A stretch of DNA of 64,000 bases from Eutypa lata (taxonomy: Eukaryota > Ascomycota > Sordariomycetes > Xylariales > Diatrypaceae): the NCBI GenBank assembly GCA_022661535.1, contig JAKULF010000015.1:868001-932000 (forward strand), read 5' to 3'. Within the stretch, counting starts at the first letter, position 1; every line of letters begins with the position of its first letter. This document shows, piece by piece, positions 1 to 12,632 of the stretch. The notes under the pieces are model-generated. The model saw nothing but the letters and a program-made list of their open reading frames with translations. It had not been told where the DNA came from and ran no database searches. Position numbers and translations under genes: made by a program.

Positions 1-721
1 TTGCATACCAGGTAGTTACTACGTATTGTACATAATAGTATGTAGAAGGCTGGCTGATCTGACGAGGCCTAAGGCCTTCGCTTTGCATCTTAGCACTAGC
101 AGCTTAGCAAAGCTGTCAGCGACAGATTCTGTGGAGTATACGATAACATGCGGCAAGCGCTCGGAAACCTACGAGACTTGCAGCATTCTAATAATGATCG
201 GCCACGTAGCATCGGTGCCCGTCACCTCATTCCGGCGCGAGTTGCTGCTAGTGTCTTTTTTATTGGCCGTAACTAAGCTGGGCTGATCGATTGCCACAGT
301 TACTTTTCAAAGGAAAGGAATGAATACGGCGATGATGACCTGTAACTACATACTTGACATAGGCCGCCCAATTTTTTAGTCACATTTTCGGCTCTCTGTG
401 GCTCACAACTATCCTGATCACAGCTATCCTGATGTCAAGATCGGCAACTCTAAGAATAAAAAAACTTTATTAAAAAAAAAACTCGTATCGCCATGTCTCA
501 GTCTAACCGCTATCGCCTCACAAGAGGACAAGCAGACGAGATAGATACGTGCGCGCTTGCATGCGTGCATATATCTACGTAGTTAGGTATGTAGGTAGGT
601 ACGTTTATTAAACGTTCAGGCGGGGGACACAGCTGACGGGATTCCGTTTACAATGACCCCTGTAGATAGCTCAGCTCAGCTGCCAGACAGTACCGTCTTC
701 GGCTATAATTATTATTCTTGC

Positions 722-742
722 TATTATTATTATTATTATTAT
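722..742. repeat. TAT trinucleotide microsatellite
   Basis: Seven uninterrupted TAT units are visible, preceded by a few degenerate ATT units from about 705. A simple sequence repeat with no sign of coding use. Confidence 0.85.
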
Positions 743-1971
743 CGTTACATTATTTTTTTCTTCAAACGTTCAAGCCGGCAAGCTCGGAATTCTCAAACTA
801 CGGTTTTCATTCCTATTACGAGCTACCAAATGAGAAATCTTTCACGAGAGAATTCAATTTAATATCAACTAACTAACGTTAGTTACTTACCGTACCTATG
901 TAAGCTAGAAAATCGGGTCCAACCCCTGTTCCATCCCATCATCCCCTTTCCCTTGCAGGTATCCGAGGTATGTATGTGTGTAAAAATAAACGTATCTACG
1001 CCGCAAAGTTTCCCTTGTAAGGTAACGCGCTTCTTGGGATTGTTTTCTGATTACCTATAAAATGCAAGGCCGTTCCTTGTTGCCTTGAACCCAGCGAGCG
1101 ATACCAGTTGTCCGGCTACGTAGGTATGCAGTAGATTAAGGAGGCTGATACAAGGAACCCAGTACTACTACAACAATAGCCGGGGAAGGAAAAGGAGGGT
1201 CGTTATTCTCGCGTGGGTTTGACAGCCCAATCAAGAAGAGTTACTAGGATAATAATATAAGCAGGCAGGCAGTTAACTGTCAAACTTCATTCCACGAATC
1301 CCGAAAAAGGGAACCATGTGAGTTGCCTTGGCTCTCTTCACTTACACAAAAAGGAAGGAGGATAGCCGCCAAGCGCTTACATATCAAGTTCTAACCGATT
1401 TTCTTTTATTCCAAGGGTCCATCCAGCCTTATGAGTCTAGATTACAACGTGCAGCCATGATAACGTTGAGAGCATGTTACAGGTGAAGGAATCATCATGT
1501 CGCAGGTTCCATACCTAATTGGATGCAACGCTCGCGTCCTCACCCCAGGTCCAGGCTTAGGGCGTCGAAGCAGCTACGCGTTTCTATAATTAATTAGCAG
1601 GTTTCCCCATCTTGGGCAACGTCCCTAATGACGATTGTATGCTCACGTATACGCTTAGAAGATTGAGGACGTGGGTGATATGAACTGCCTTTTTCGCCCC
1701 GGTGTTTCCTGCGGTCGAAATCCCCATTGGAAAAACTCGACACCTATTCAGCTTAGCAACAAACGATAACTCGACCAGTAGAACGAGCACATGCCTACGG
1801 GTTGCGATAGTCTGCGATGTTGCCAAGATTGTGCCAAGAGGCGGAGGGTCCCCTATACTCGGAGATTCTTATCCATTGCCCGTTCCCTCCGTGCAATATC
1901 CCCGTTCGAGGAGCCGCGACGGTCACTTGGTCTGCAATCACTATCACTCTTCTGCAACGCGACGTCGTGGC

Positions 1972-2002
1972 GTTCATGGGTTCATGGGTTCATGGGTTCA
2001 TG
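1972..2002. repeat. 8-bp tandem repeat (GTTCATGG, about 3.9 copies)
   Basis: The unit GTTCATGG is repeated at 1972, 1980 and 1988, with a last partial copy at 1996. Copies are perfect, which points to recent slippage or expansion. Confidence 0.9.
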
Positions 2003-2430
2003 ATCACTGGCGAGTTAACCGTAGCAAAGATAAAGAGACGGGGAAGAGATGGGGAAAGTCCACTGGATTCCCAGAATGGTAAGCATACCTACATGAGAAG
2101 CAACCGTCCAGCCTCGGGGCTCTTGCCCTTTCAACGGCTAGATCATCGATTGCTTCATGCCCAAAGGTTCAACATGCTTAGGTTATCACGCAATATCCAT
2201 ACATAGAAACTCTTATTCGGGAGTATATAACGGAGAGGCAAGTTTAAGGTTCTGAGACAGAACCACTTGGCTCCGAGCCGATAACCTCAAAAAGAGAAAG
2301 TGACATCCAATTCGGGGCCAAGCTGTCTATCTTCTCCTAATTCGTTACCGTCCGTCTCGTTCTAGATGCTCAAGTCTTATCACAAAGAAATGAAAGCAGA
2401 ATGATGCCATTGAAAGGACAAGGACCAAGC

Positions 2431-2456
2431 CTGTCTATAGTACCTGTCTATAGTAC
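2431..2456. repeat. perfect 13-bp tandem duplication
   Basis: CTGTCTATAGTAC occurs twice head to tail (2431-2443 and 2444-2456). A similar 11-bp duplication, AAAAGGTATCC, lies at 3299-3320. Both look like small recent duplications in intergenic DNA. Confidence 0.9.
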
Positions 2457-2568
2457 AGCTCCAGAATGGAGAACAACCGAATGGTCGAATCCTACCCACT
2501 CGACACAGACTAGGAAAGTGTGCATACCCAATGTAGTTGTAGGCATACCGGTTACTTCTCTGGTTCAT

Positions 2569-2640
2569 CAACTAGTATAGTCAACTACTCTGGTTAACTA
2601 GAGAAGTTAACTAGTATAGGTAGTTGACTAGTAGTTAATA
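2569..2640. repeat. compact inverted/direct repeat (hairpin-forming)
   Basis: The arms TAGTCAACTAC (2578-2588) and GTAGTTGACTA (2620-2630) are perfect 11-bp inverted copies around a 31-base loop. The loop itself contains a further near-palindrome around GGTTAACTAGAG. The word AACTAGTATAG also occurs twice as a direct repeat around 2570 and 2609. Function unknown; it could be a remnant of a small inverted-repeat element. Confidence 0.7.
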
Positions 2641-3323
2641 GTGCGCTTCTCACAGAGCCCCCTGTCACATGATCCACGCTGGCCTCGGATGCTTATAGTC
2701 TTAGTGTAGTGGATCTAGTTACTGTTCATCCACCTTATTTCAACTTCACCAGACTAGGGAAATCAACCGTCGAGTATCGCATCCTCACCGGACAAATTAG
2801 GTGCAAATTCTACCACGATAATAGTAGAACGGGAAGATGCTTAACCGTGATAGACTAGGTTAGGTTTGTTGCTCATTACGCTATGTGGATTTGTGCCTAT
2901 CTCACTTGACAGAACCAACCCCTTTTTAGGTCAAACCCACCTATCTATCTATCTCACTCTTACTCTCCCGACGTCTCGTTTCTTCTCACATAATCCACGC
3001 CACATGTCACTAGATGAGTATTCCGCTCAACTACCGAGACTACCGGGTCATTAAGCTTCTTTCATAATCGAGACTAAATGCTCCTTATCAAAAACGCGGT
3101 CTCCTGTCCATGTGCGAAGTATGTAATATGCAAAAAGCGCCATCATAAGCCCCGCATACTCTCCTGGCGAATCATAACCATTGTCGCATCCTGCCATCCT
3201 GCGTACTATCCTCCTCTATCCATCAAGGCAGCAAGACTTTCTTGAATTCCCTGCATATTGGGGGTCTCAGCGGCGTTCTCGGAGGGTTTCTGGCAACTAA
3301 AAGGTATCCAAAAGGTATCCAGA

Positions 3324-3388
3324 GCCCATAGCCCGTAGCCCGTAATCCGTGGTCCATAGTCCATAGTCCATAGTTCATATTCCATAGC
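3324..3388. repeat. degenerate 7-bp tandem repeat (CCATAGT-like)
   Basis: About nine imperfect copies of a 7-base unit related to CCATAGT or CCCGTAG run head to tail. The central copies, around 3354-3374, are perfect. A small minisatellite with no coding frame. Confidence 0.8.
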
Positions 3389-6300
3389 CTCGGGAGGCGG
3401 CTAATAGGCTATCGGCCCGCAAATCTTATTCATTGTGTAACTAAGCTAACCCCACGGCATACACCGACACGATGTCTTTCTCAGCTATCCTCATCCAATC
3501 ATTCACACCCTATTCGACGCAGTTCGTGCCGCCATTGTGCTCAATCGAATCACCACCGTTATACGAGAAGGAAGGCCTAGAAGCCTCAATGACGTGGTGG
3601 CATTCCAGACGCAATTACCCCTCCACCGAAAGACCATTGAACAAGGTATATCGTCATTGTGATCTTGATTGCCGTGGATCGTCTTTCTGATCTAGATCTG
3701 AAATTGGGATATTCAATAATTAAGGCTCGTGTTGGACCGGTCTATTGGGTCAGCGAAACGCTACCGCCGGGATTACTTAGCTCCCATCACCCCCTGCTAT
3801 CCTGCTCTCCTGCTAGAGGCGCCACAGCTTCAATAGTCTAGCCTCCTGCATGCTGATGCACATCTTCATCTCATCTGACTAGTTAGTTGCTTACAACACA
3901 ATAAGTACAATACACCGTTCAAGCCTTTTAAAAAGCCCCGATCTCTAGCTAGTGAAGTTTATCATATTTCATATCAGGCACCAAAGGGAATATTAATTCG
4001 TGTATGGCGCGTTAGTTAAGTCGGTGTTTCCCTCTTACATCCACTATCGCATATGTCAGTCCTCTCTAGAGAATGTTGATGGATGTTGCAGTTGCCGATG
4101 CAAGATCCTTCAAACAAAATCAAAAAAACCCTGGCATGGCCGCTTAGTCGGGTTAGCTGCGTGAAGCTATGTACGCAGCCATAGACGGCTTCGCATAATC
4201 CTTCTTCTACCTCAAATATATCTATTATGTACGTGCGCACAGACGCCGGACATATCCCGTGTGGTGTGCTTGTTATTCATCGTGTTTTTGCTTTCCACAT
4301 CTCGTCTTTGGACGGCATTGGTGGCTGAAGATTATCCCTGATATCGCACATAATCATTCTATTGTTGGATGTATCCTACGGCATTCGATTAAAATGTCCT
4401 CCTAGAAACAAAGTGATACATGCATTATGTATGACCTATGGACCTTCCAATCTCATGTAGAGAATACTGCAATTATACGCCGATCTTCATGAGGCTGAAA
4501 CGTAAATTGACATTTTGAAGTTTAACAATTCGAGATTTCACATAGTAAGCATAAATCGTAGTACAAGATAGTCAATGGCTCTTTTCTTTTCGTGGCTGAA
4601 GCGTCGTGTGGCTGGCGGTGTTTAACAATGTTCAGAATGTACATCAAAAGCCACAATGCTGTAGTAACGCTGAAATACCCAGCAAGACCATCCGATCCCT
4701 AGAGGTTCTATGCACCTTTTTGGTCCAAGATCAACCCAATATGTCAAGCATCTTTTTAAGGCACGGTTGTCTTTGTCATAGCCATATATATATATCCGTT
4801 CTGAAACACAAAGCCTAAGGCGGTCAACATAATAAGCATCTGACTATTAAGCCTTTCAGAGCCATAATACGCCTAATGTGGACTGCGAAAGAATACCACT
4901 AAGACGACATTTTTTGTCTTCTCTGTAGTTCGAAGATAGGAAGTTGTATTGTGTCAAGATAACCGAAGTACTGTGTATTTGATGTGTCATACGGGGTTAA
5001 TATCGAAAAGCTCTGCACGATTCGGTTATATCACGTCAGCAACCCCTTTACTCCCCACCATCCCCTTCAGAGTACTCGTCCCCCATCCGAAGATAGTCAG
5101 CCGTGGAGAAAACATCGGGCAGCACAGAATCGGCATCCGCTTGGAACGAGGTCACCGGCATGTTAGGAACGGAGACACACGCGGCCACTCCACAACGTAG
5201 CTGACTATCTAAGCTGTCATGTTGAGGCTACTGTGGTTTCACATTCTCAAGCATCCCCGAAAGAGAGTCTAGACCTCAACTGAAGTATTTCGGTAATATT
5301 CCGAGCGGCTCGGGCAAGGCGAGCGCATGCGTCACGTTCTCCATCCCACCCCCACCATCATGCAAATTAGTTCAAGTCCGTTATAGTTCTACCAAAACCG
5401 GTACAGATAACGGGCTATAGTTAACCGAACAGTCCAGGGCGGCTCCCTTAATCACTATCTCCTTACTCACTTGTCATGCTGAGGTCGGCGGAATGAAGTA
5501 GGGCTATCTCAGCTAATATTGCTTATATTTGACCAGCTAAAATAGCTCACCGAGGTAGAGTTGACAACCGTACATCAGGTAGAGATAGCTCTAGTGCTTT
5601 CGTGCGTACTTGAGTGCGTGGCCTTTTGGCATTTCTTACTTCCTGTGATTTCCGGTGTCTATTTTGGGCCACCTCCCTTCTCCGCGGCTTTTAACCCTAA
5701 AGGATATCCATGAGTCCAATTCAGGGGTAGATGCAAGATAACCGTCATCATAAAGGGGTCTAAAAAGACTAGGTCTTATGTCAAAGGGGAAAAATGCCGA
5801 GATAGATTCTAGGGCCGCTCTCATGCTAGTGTTTGGGCCAGTATTGAAACATTGTAGTTGATCTAGGCTATGTACTAGAACGAAGCCCATTATTAGGATA
5901 GATGTGGAGGGATAAAAAACGAATGCGTGGTGGGTGACCTTCATTCATCTGTTCATATATCCGCATCCTCATAAAATGCTACATCTCGACCATTACCATA
6001 ATACCAACAGGCGGCAACATTATACACGTATATACCACGGCTTCAACTAGACATGTTGCCGTATATAAGTCTGTTTTGTCTTTGAAACATAAACTTATAT
6101 TACCCTGCCTGTTTTTTTGGCAGTTTTTAAAAGGTATATAAGTATACTAACTTATAATGCGGTATTGTCTCAGAATAACTTTACTAGATATATCAAATGG
6201 GTTTATTGTGATAAAAATGATACTACCTTCCTAATAACACAACCGCCTCCTTTAATCATACCAATGGCCGCGCCATCTTTGAAGTATATGTGATATTTAA

Positions 6301-6688
6301 CTAAGTAAACTTGATGAAGTTGTAGCCGTAAACTAATTTTACCAGGCTGTTCTGGATCCCGTAGGGGCTTGCTGAGCGTTAATACCTAGGCGAGGAACTA
6401 TTTGCTTGGTCATTGCATGTAAATGCTCAGGGTGCCATAATTCAATACATGGATACAATGCAAGAAGCCACTTGTCGATTATTAAATGCAGCTCTACCAG
6501 AAAGAGGCACCACCTGAGATTCAAACCTATGGTCTAGGTACATATAGATAAGCTAAATGTAAATTCTAGCTTTCCTTATATAAGTTCAGCTAGTTAAACC
6601 CAAGATATAATAACATATTTGGTGGCAGGTACGATGTACCAGGCCCTATATGTACAGTCTCGACGGGTCTCTAACCATCATTATAGAC

Positions 6689-7041
6689 TTAGAAAATACA
6701 ACATTCCCTTACCCCCCAAATCACCCGGAAGTTTCCTCCCGGGACCAAAGGCAGTTGCGGCCACTCTGGTAGCAGGACGTAGTCCGCCAGATAATGACCA
6801 GCGATCAACAGCGGTTCGGCATTCTCTGGCTCAGCTGAAAGGAACCAGGTGGTGGCTTCCAAATCGAGGCTACAGGCATCTCGATCGTCGGCCAATGTCA
6901 GCGATTCCATTCGAGCCGGGACAGCGAACCCATCAGCTCGCCCCGTGACCAGGGCCTGCAGGACCATCACAGTCTGTTGGTATCCCTCGGCGTTGGCGTC
7001 AAGCTGGTGTTGCACGACGTGAATGAGCGCATCAAGATCTT
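6689..7041 (-). pseudogene. possible exon or gene fragment, family not recognised
   Basis: This is a short G+C-richer island inside AT-rich DNA. Read on the minus strand from 7041, it gives about 110 codons without a stop and with coding-like composition (rich in Ala, Leu, Glu and Asp, with words such as DACSLDLEATTWFLSAEPE). It is immediately preceded by a plausible acceptor (CACTTTTAG, ending at 7042). I see no upstream exon with similar quality and no natural ending: the frame runs into AT-rich DNA after about 6,730. It may be the surviving piece of a gene whose flanks decayed, or one exon of a gene I could not assemble. I do not recognise the family. Confidence 0.35.
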
Positions 7042-8519
7042 CTAAAAGTGAAAGAGGGAAAGAAACACATTGAGTAACTAAAATATAAAAACAAAATTAA
7101 CATGTGATAGTGATGAACAACTATTATACTATAATAATAATAATGTATACATGGGATTATTCAACTTGCTGTAATTACCATAAGAAAATATGTAACGGTT
7201 GTGAAATATAACCAAAGTGAGCAGCTTATTGAAGTTCTGGATGACATCCAGCCTTTTAGTTGAAGTTCAGTTAATTTAATCAAACTCGAAATTTCTATAA
7301 ACACAGGAATGTAACCAGAACTTCCACCTTGCGTATAGACATAGATTGGTATGGAATCGCCACATTGTTAGTATTAGATTAACATCCCTCTAGTGATATT
7401 ATAAACAGCTTGATTTTTTGAGTGCAGGATTGATTAATATCATTTTCCAATTGATCAGGGAGAATCATCATAAGCATCATTTAACGAAGTGGTTATAACA
7501 TTGGAAAGGGGAGAGGGGGGGAATATCCAAGAACTTATCATACATAACTCACATAAATAACCACAATCCATTCATCGCGGGTATAACACACATGGGTTAA
7601 GAGATATCGTGAAATTTACCACAGCCTTTTGTGGCTTCGAGTAGAACAAGAAACCGTAACTATATCTTAGCAGGAACAACTGTATGAAGAGTTCTGATTA
7701 AGAACTCAACACGTTCGAAGGTATTTCACCGTATAACCCAGATGAACGTATGAAAAGATCTACCACAACCATAGCGTGTAGTAATATCCCAGCATGATGT
7801 TTTTCTAGTTTGCTGGACGGGATGAGGCCAAGTACGTTTTACATCAGGTGTTATTGTTACTGTCACGGAACCCGTGGGAGCATGTTTGATGGAGACTATG
7901 ATGTTTAGGACACGCCTAGGTATGGACAAGTGTATTCTAAGAGGGAATGGATTCGGTCAAGTCTTAATCGGCCTTCTATAATTCGATCTCTTTTAGTGGT
8001 TATCATTGTATTTTATTGGTTTCCCTGCTGGATTTCCCATTTCCCATTTGATATATCTACACTAGCTACCTAGTTTAGGAATTGATTATAACCGTCCGTA
8101 GTGAGGGTTTGCTGTGTGGAATAATATGAATATGCATCTATGTCATCCAATCAATTATATGCTACTATAAAAGCCACCGTGGCATATACACATGTTTTGT
8201 AGCAAGGTGGTACAGCTAAATAGATACTGTGCGGTCCGACCATAAAAAAACCATTCTTTCGCCCACCCATAAGCGCCCTCAGGACCCCCACATGAATCCC
8301 ACGATTATTCTCAGACCAGTTCGACACTCCCGTTGCTGAATGCCACCATACTTCAACGCCCGGCCATGCTATACGGACAAGTACTGTCTAGTACCGCAAG
8401 TTTTAATAGACCAGAAATGCAGTAAAGCCAATAGAGGAATGATGAGCTTAGTGTTTAGTAATTCGCGAGACAAAAAACCAGTGCCAAAAAGTCCCCAGAG
8501 GCCGCCGAGCTCACAGACT
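7042..8519. other. gene-free AT-rich interval downstream of CDC4
   Basis: Mostly AT-rich sequence with no recognisable coding frame. It contains the 3' flank of the CDC4-type gene, which ends at 8520 on the minus strand. A 67-codon minus-strand frame at 7726-7929 has no family resemblance and is not called. Confidence 0.6.
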
Positions 8520-10714
8520 TTAATCATCGCGAAAAAAGGTGGTGTTCCCGGTGAGGGGAGCAGTGGACGGCCCAGCATCCTTCATATCAACGTCTTGACC
8601 GTCAGTCTCCTGTTCAGAGCCTGGACCGGCCAGACCCAGTGTAGACCGACGGAAGTCGGCTGTCAAAGGTCGATTGGGGGTTGGCTCAGCAAGTCTTTGG
8701 GGTAGTGATACCGGCCTCTCGCAATAAGCCTCCTCGGGCGGCGAGAATGACCATACCTGTACCTGTTAGTAGTGACTACAGGTAGGGAGAGAGTGACTTA
8801 CCTCCATCATAACCCGGTTGCCTCGGTTTGCAACTGCGACGCACTTCTCGTCCTCAAACACAACCCTCCATACCGACTCAGCCGTGATGAGCTCCCGTAC
8901 CGGGTGACCTGTCTTGACATCCCAGACCTTGACCCGACCGTCGCTTCCACCACTGACGACGCGCGTGTCATCGAATTGGAGGCTTGTGACGCTATTGTCG
9001 TGTGCGGCAAGTCGATGTATAGGGCACATCTTCTCAAGAGACCAGACTCTGACTGACCCGTCTGATCCCCCAGTTACGAGGGTATTGCCACGCAACTGTA
9101 ATTGGCCCACGAGAGAAGTATGACCCTGTAGTACAGCAATGGCCTCCCTATTAGGATGGTTAGAACAGTAACTGGTGCGGGGGCGGCATATGAACCATTC
9201 AACTTACCCAGTATGAGCATCCCAAACGCGGACACTGGTATCGAGACTCCCTGTTACGACCCTTTGGCCATCAAACGCGATGGCGTATATCTGACTGAAA
9301 TGGCCATTTAGAGTGTGAAGGCAACGGCCTTCGGATATGCTCCAGATCTTGGCAGTTGCATCATAGCTTCCGGACACTACAATATCTCCCTTAATCTCTA
9401 GGCATCTCACGCTAGCTTGGTGGCCCACAAGAACATTTCTGCATATGCCTGTCCTGATATCCCAGACCCGCAAGGTAGTATCACGCGAGCCCGAGATAGC
9501 AGTATTTGCATCCGACATCTTCAGACAGCGCACCGTCGATGTGTGACCACGCAGGGTGTGTAGACATTGGCTGGAGACCCGTGTTAATAAATTAAAATTC
9601 GGCAAGAGAAGTAAGACATTTCATACCCAGTGGCCATATCCCAGACCCGCACGTCGCGATCACAACCACCACTGACGAGGATGTCATCCCATGGAACCAT
9701 GGCCCATACACCCATGATATGACCCTGAAGAGTCCGGAGGGCGTTACCGTCCCGGTCGAAAATGTGGATTCTCGCATTATCGAGAGCCACGACGATGTAC
9801 TTCGGAGTTAAGTGGAGACTAGTCACCACTCGTCCATCTTGGGTGATGGTGCGGGTTGTATTCCGGCCGCCCGTCCTCCAAGCAGATTCGACAAGATATC
9901 TCTGTTTAAAGTGTGACTTGTAGGACCGAAGCTTGGGACGCCCGAAAACGTTCGAGTTTTCAGTGCCGTCGAAGCTCCGGGACGCTGTACTGCTTGAAGG
10001 CACAGGGAAAGCACCAGGGAAACTGTGATTCGTATAGTCGGGATCGGATATAGGTAAGACACCAGGCCGACTTGAGGCGTACGACGGGAGACCATAAGCA
10101 ACGTCGGACAGGCGGCGACCATAGTCATGTTTTACGCAGAGGTTCTTCCAAGTCACATCATCGCTTAGAAGATCTCTCCATCGCTTGGACACCTGGGAGG
10201 CTCGCGCAAGTACTTTCGGATCGTCGATAAAGGAGAGTATTCGAAGACATAGTTCATCTGGCAAGCTTGTGAAAGGGTCTTTCTTTAGCAGGGGGCTCAC
10301 AAACTGGTGAACGAAGCTCAACTGCTGAGTGGTGCACATATTTAGAAGGTCTGCTAGAATACGATTTCGGTGAGGACCGGAGCAATGCTGAAAATGCTGG
10401 CGGACCTGGGCTAGAAAGAAATCTTCATCGTCGGCAGCATCGCTCCAGTCGGGCTGCGCATGAGTTGGACCCGGAGACGCGGCAGGCGTGGGGGGTGGTG
10501 GCGGGGAGCCGGTTAGATGCTGATCGAAGTCGGGGGCAGGCGTACTCATGCTGGGAGTCGGAGGACCCCTCGGTCGAGGCTGGGCTATTTTATCCATTCT
10601 TTGATTCATGATTATAGGCCCGGCGTTATTCGTATTCAACATCAACTCTTCTCCGCAGTTTAACACACTTCCCCTCCTCTCCGAGAAACTCAGTGGTCGT
10701 CCGTAGCCTGCCAT
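8520..10714 (-). CDS. CDC4: Cdc4/FBXW7-type F-box WD40 SCF substrate receptor
   Basis: This is the substrate-recognition subunit of an SCF ubiquitin ligase that binds phosphorylated targets for degradation. It has four coding exons: 10714-9627, 9570-9208, 9147-8802 and 8756-8520. The introns are 9571-9626, 9148-9207 and 8757-8801. The product is 677 aa. Domains: a Pro-rich N-terminus, a dimerisation (D) helix region at about 97-147, an F-box at about 149-195 (LPDELCLRILSFI), then a WD40 propeller from about 289 that reads as eight blades. The three arginine positions that contact the phosphodegron in FBXW7 are kept (TVRC, SGSRD, SVRC), which supports Cdc4 rather than a generic WD protein. The start at 10714 is chosen because the reading upstream looks non-coding. 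A 5'-UTR intron (about 10903-10969, GTATGAG..CTGCAG) is possible. The last exon begins at the second of two in-frame acceptors; the other would leave a 39-bp intron. Confidence 0.93.
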
Positions 10715-12632
10715 GATGGATGTAGATGGGTGGTGTTGAAAACGGCTAGAAAAGCAAATGCTTATGCAGAGAGGATAATCGGACTGCAAACTTTCTTCGT
10801 TACTATAATGACCGGCTGATCCTGCAGACAAGTCGTAGTGTATAATCCGATCTGAAGCGGTGTCAGTAATCACCAAGGGGTAGAATGAAACCAGACGAGG
10901 CACTGCAGCGAGGAAACAAGAATATGAGATCGAAAAAGTGGTGGGTAAATGATGCGTGAGTGCTCATACCGCAGTGTGGCTGCCAGAGCCGGACGACAGA
11001 AGACTATAGAACACAACGAACGAATGATAACAGAAGGTGAATTGTGACGTGATGGGACACAGTTGTCCAAGTGTGCAAGCAACCAGGAGATAGAGACGGA
11101 TATCCGATGGGACCCTTGGTATGACTTGATTGGACTGAGTGGCGGGGGAAGACGATGGCGATGAACAATGAGGGACTCTGCTGCACTGACGAGTTTACCG
11201 TATCGACATCCTCGATAGATGAAACATTTAAGATAGGTGCCTGATGCTAGATGCTAAACACTAGATGACAGAAGCCAGAAGCCAGAATCGAGAATCCTCC
11301 TAGACTGTGCTTGCCCGCTTTATGTACTGCTTTTTGGCTTAAGTAAGGATAACACTCATCAATTGGACGACGACGAGAAACTAGAAGGCAGGTGGTTTGT
11401 TGAATGTTCTATCCCTAGAGTGGAGTGCGAGTTGAATATCGTAAGGTCCAACCGGGTGTCGTGTCGTGTCGTATCGTGTCTCGTCGTGACGTGCGTCGTT
11501 GGCTTGTCGGTGGGAAAATGGCCTCCTAGTTAAGAGGTGTAATGCGATGCGGAGTTGAGAAATGGGATGGACGACCTCGATGGTTGATTTCTGGCACTAA
11601 CGACCTACTAGAGTCAACTACTTACCTGCCTAGGTAGACTAATAACAGTCCAGTAATAGAGGTAATAACTAATGCTAGGTAGGTACTTCGTACGTAAGAC
11701 TAAATAAGGTATAGCAAGCCCGCTTATTAGTGGTAATAATAGTAGTTATGTGAATATACCGTATTAGCAGTATCTTTCAAAGTTGATATTTATTTAGAAA
11801 TTCAAACATTGCATTACTTATAACATCTATGGATTAAAAATTATTTGAACAATTAAAATAAAATAAAAACATTCCCTCTCATCACTAGGTACTGTTCCTA
11901 CTCAGTTTGCCCAAGCCTATGCCTTACTATAGAGATACCGAGTCATACCAGCTTTGGAAATGGTAGTGATCGGGGTTGTCGGTCGGAACACTTGTACTTC
12001 GTATGTAAAGACTAGTTATAACCCTTTTACATGAATATCCCCGCAAGAGATTGAGTAAACCCCATCGCCCATCTATTAGGTAGTTAATCCTACAGCTGAT
12101 GTTCGCTGCGGATTCCCTTGACTTCAGGGGCCCTAGATCCCTTGAAATTGGCCGATATCTTATGGGTGGCACGCCCTAGTGTTCTGCAACGGTTTCACGC
12201 CTGCATGAAACATCGAGTAATTGCCTCACACTTTCTTGATCTGCGAGCTCAGCATACCTATGTAGTTACGTGCCTGGATGCTACCTCAAGCTGGATACCT
12301 CAGCTGTGCTGGCAAGTAATTGGGAATCCAAGTTATGCGCAGTAGGGAACATTAGCAATATTTTGAAGCCAAGTAGACCCCTACCAGCTTAGTAAGAGCA
12401 TTACAATACTATCGTGTAGTACTAATATTTATTTATGGTGTACTCTTGCTATAATGAAACGACGATTTTAATATGTAAATATGATAACAGATGCCATATC
12501 TATTCCCGACTTTGGAACGAGGATAAGCTGCATTTCTTTCCGATCCCGGGTGAAACCTTCTGATGGTAGATTCAAAGACCTTCATGATCTCCAGTCCCCC
12601 GCTGGCGCTTCTTCCGACATCTTTCAGGAATG
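10715..12632. other. intergenic: CDC4 promoter/5' leader and ZIP gene 3' flank
   Basis: No coding frame is supported. The right-hand part of the CDC4 upstream region (about 10.7-11.2 kb) has a moderate base composition and may be transcribed leader. A pentamer repeat lies at 11456-11480. From 11.6 to 12.5 kb the DNA is AT-richer and contains TAGGTAGGTA-type words that recur in other intergenic regions of this window. Confidence 0.6.
11456..11480. repeat. GTGTC pentamer repeat
   Basis: Five units of GTGTC or close variants (one GTATC) run head to tail and are followed by related CGTCG-rich sequence up to about 11,500. It lies upstream of the CDC4-type gene. No function can be inferred. Confidence 0.75.

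Larger units (their letters stand above)
1..6688. other. gene-free interval with small repeats
   Basis: No open reading frame here has recognisable protein sequence or a believable exon chain. The longest ones (about 100-130 codons, for example near 1.7-2.2 kb and 5.6-5.9 kb) are overlapping frames without family resemblance, so I do not call genes. Base composition is moderate and CpA/TpG are still common, so this is not the heavily mutated DNA seen at the right end. It holds several short tandem repeats and an inverted repeat, listed separately. It may be ordinary long intergenic DNA or an old decayed region. Confidence 0.6.

Noticed and set aside
1702..2206. overlapping open frames of 126 and 129 codons
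   Set aside because: No family resemblance; they cross the 8-bp tandem repeat and three frames overlap, so chance is the simplest explanation.
8340..8705. 121-codon plus-strand open frame
   Set aside because: It lies opposite the last exon of the CDC4-type gene, which continues the WD40 protein with a natural stop and good splice sites.
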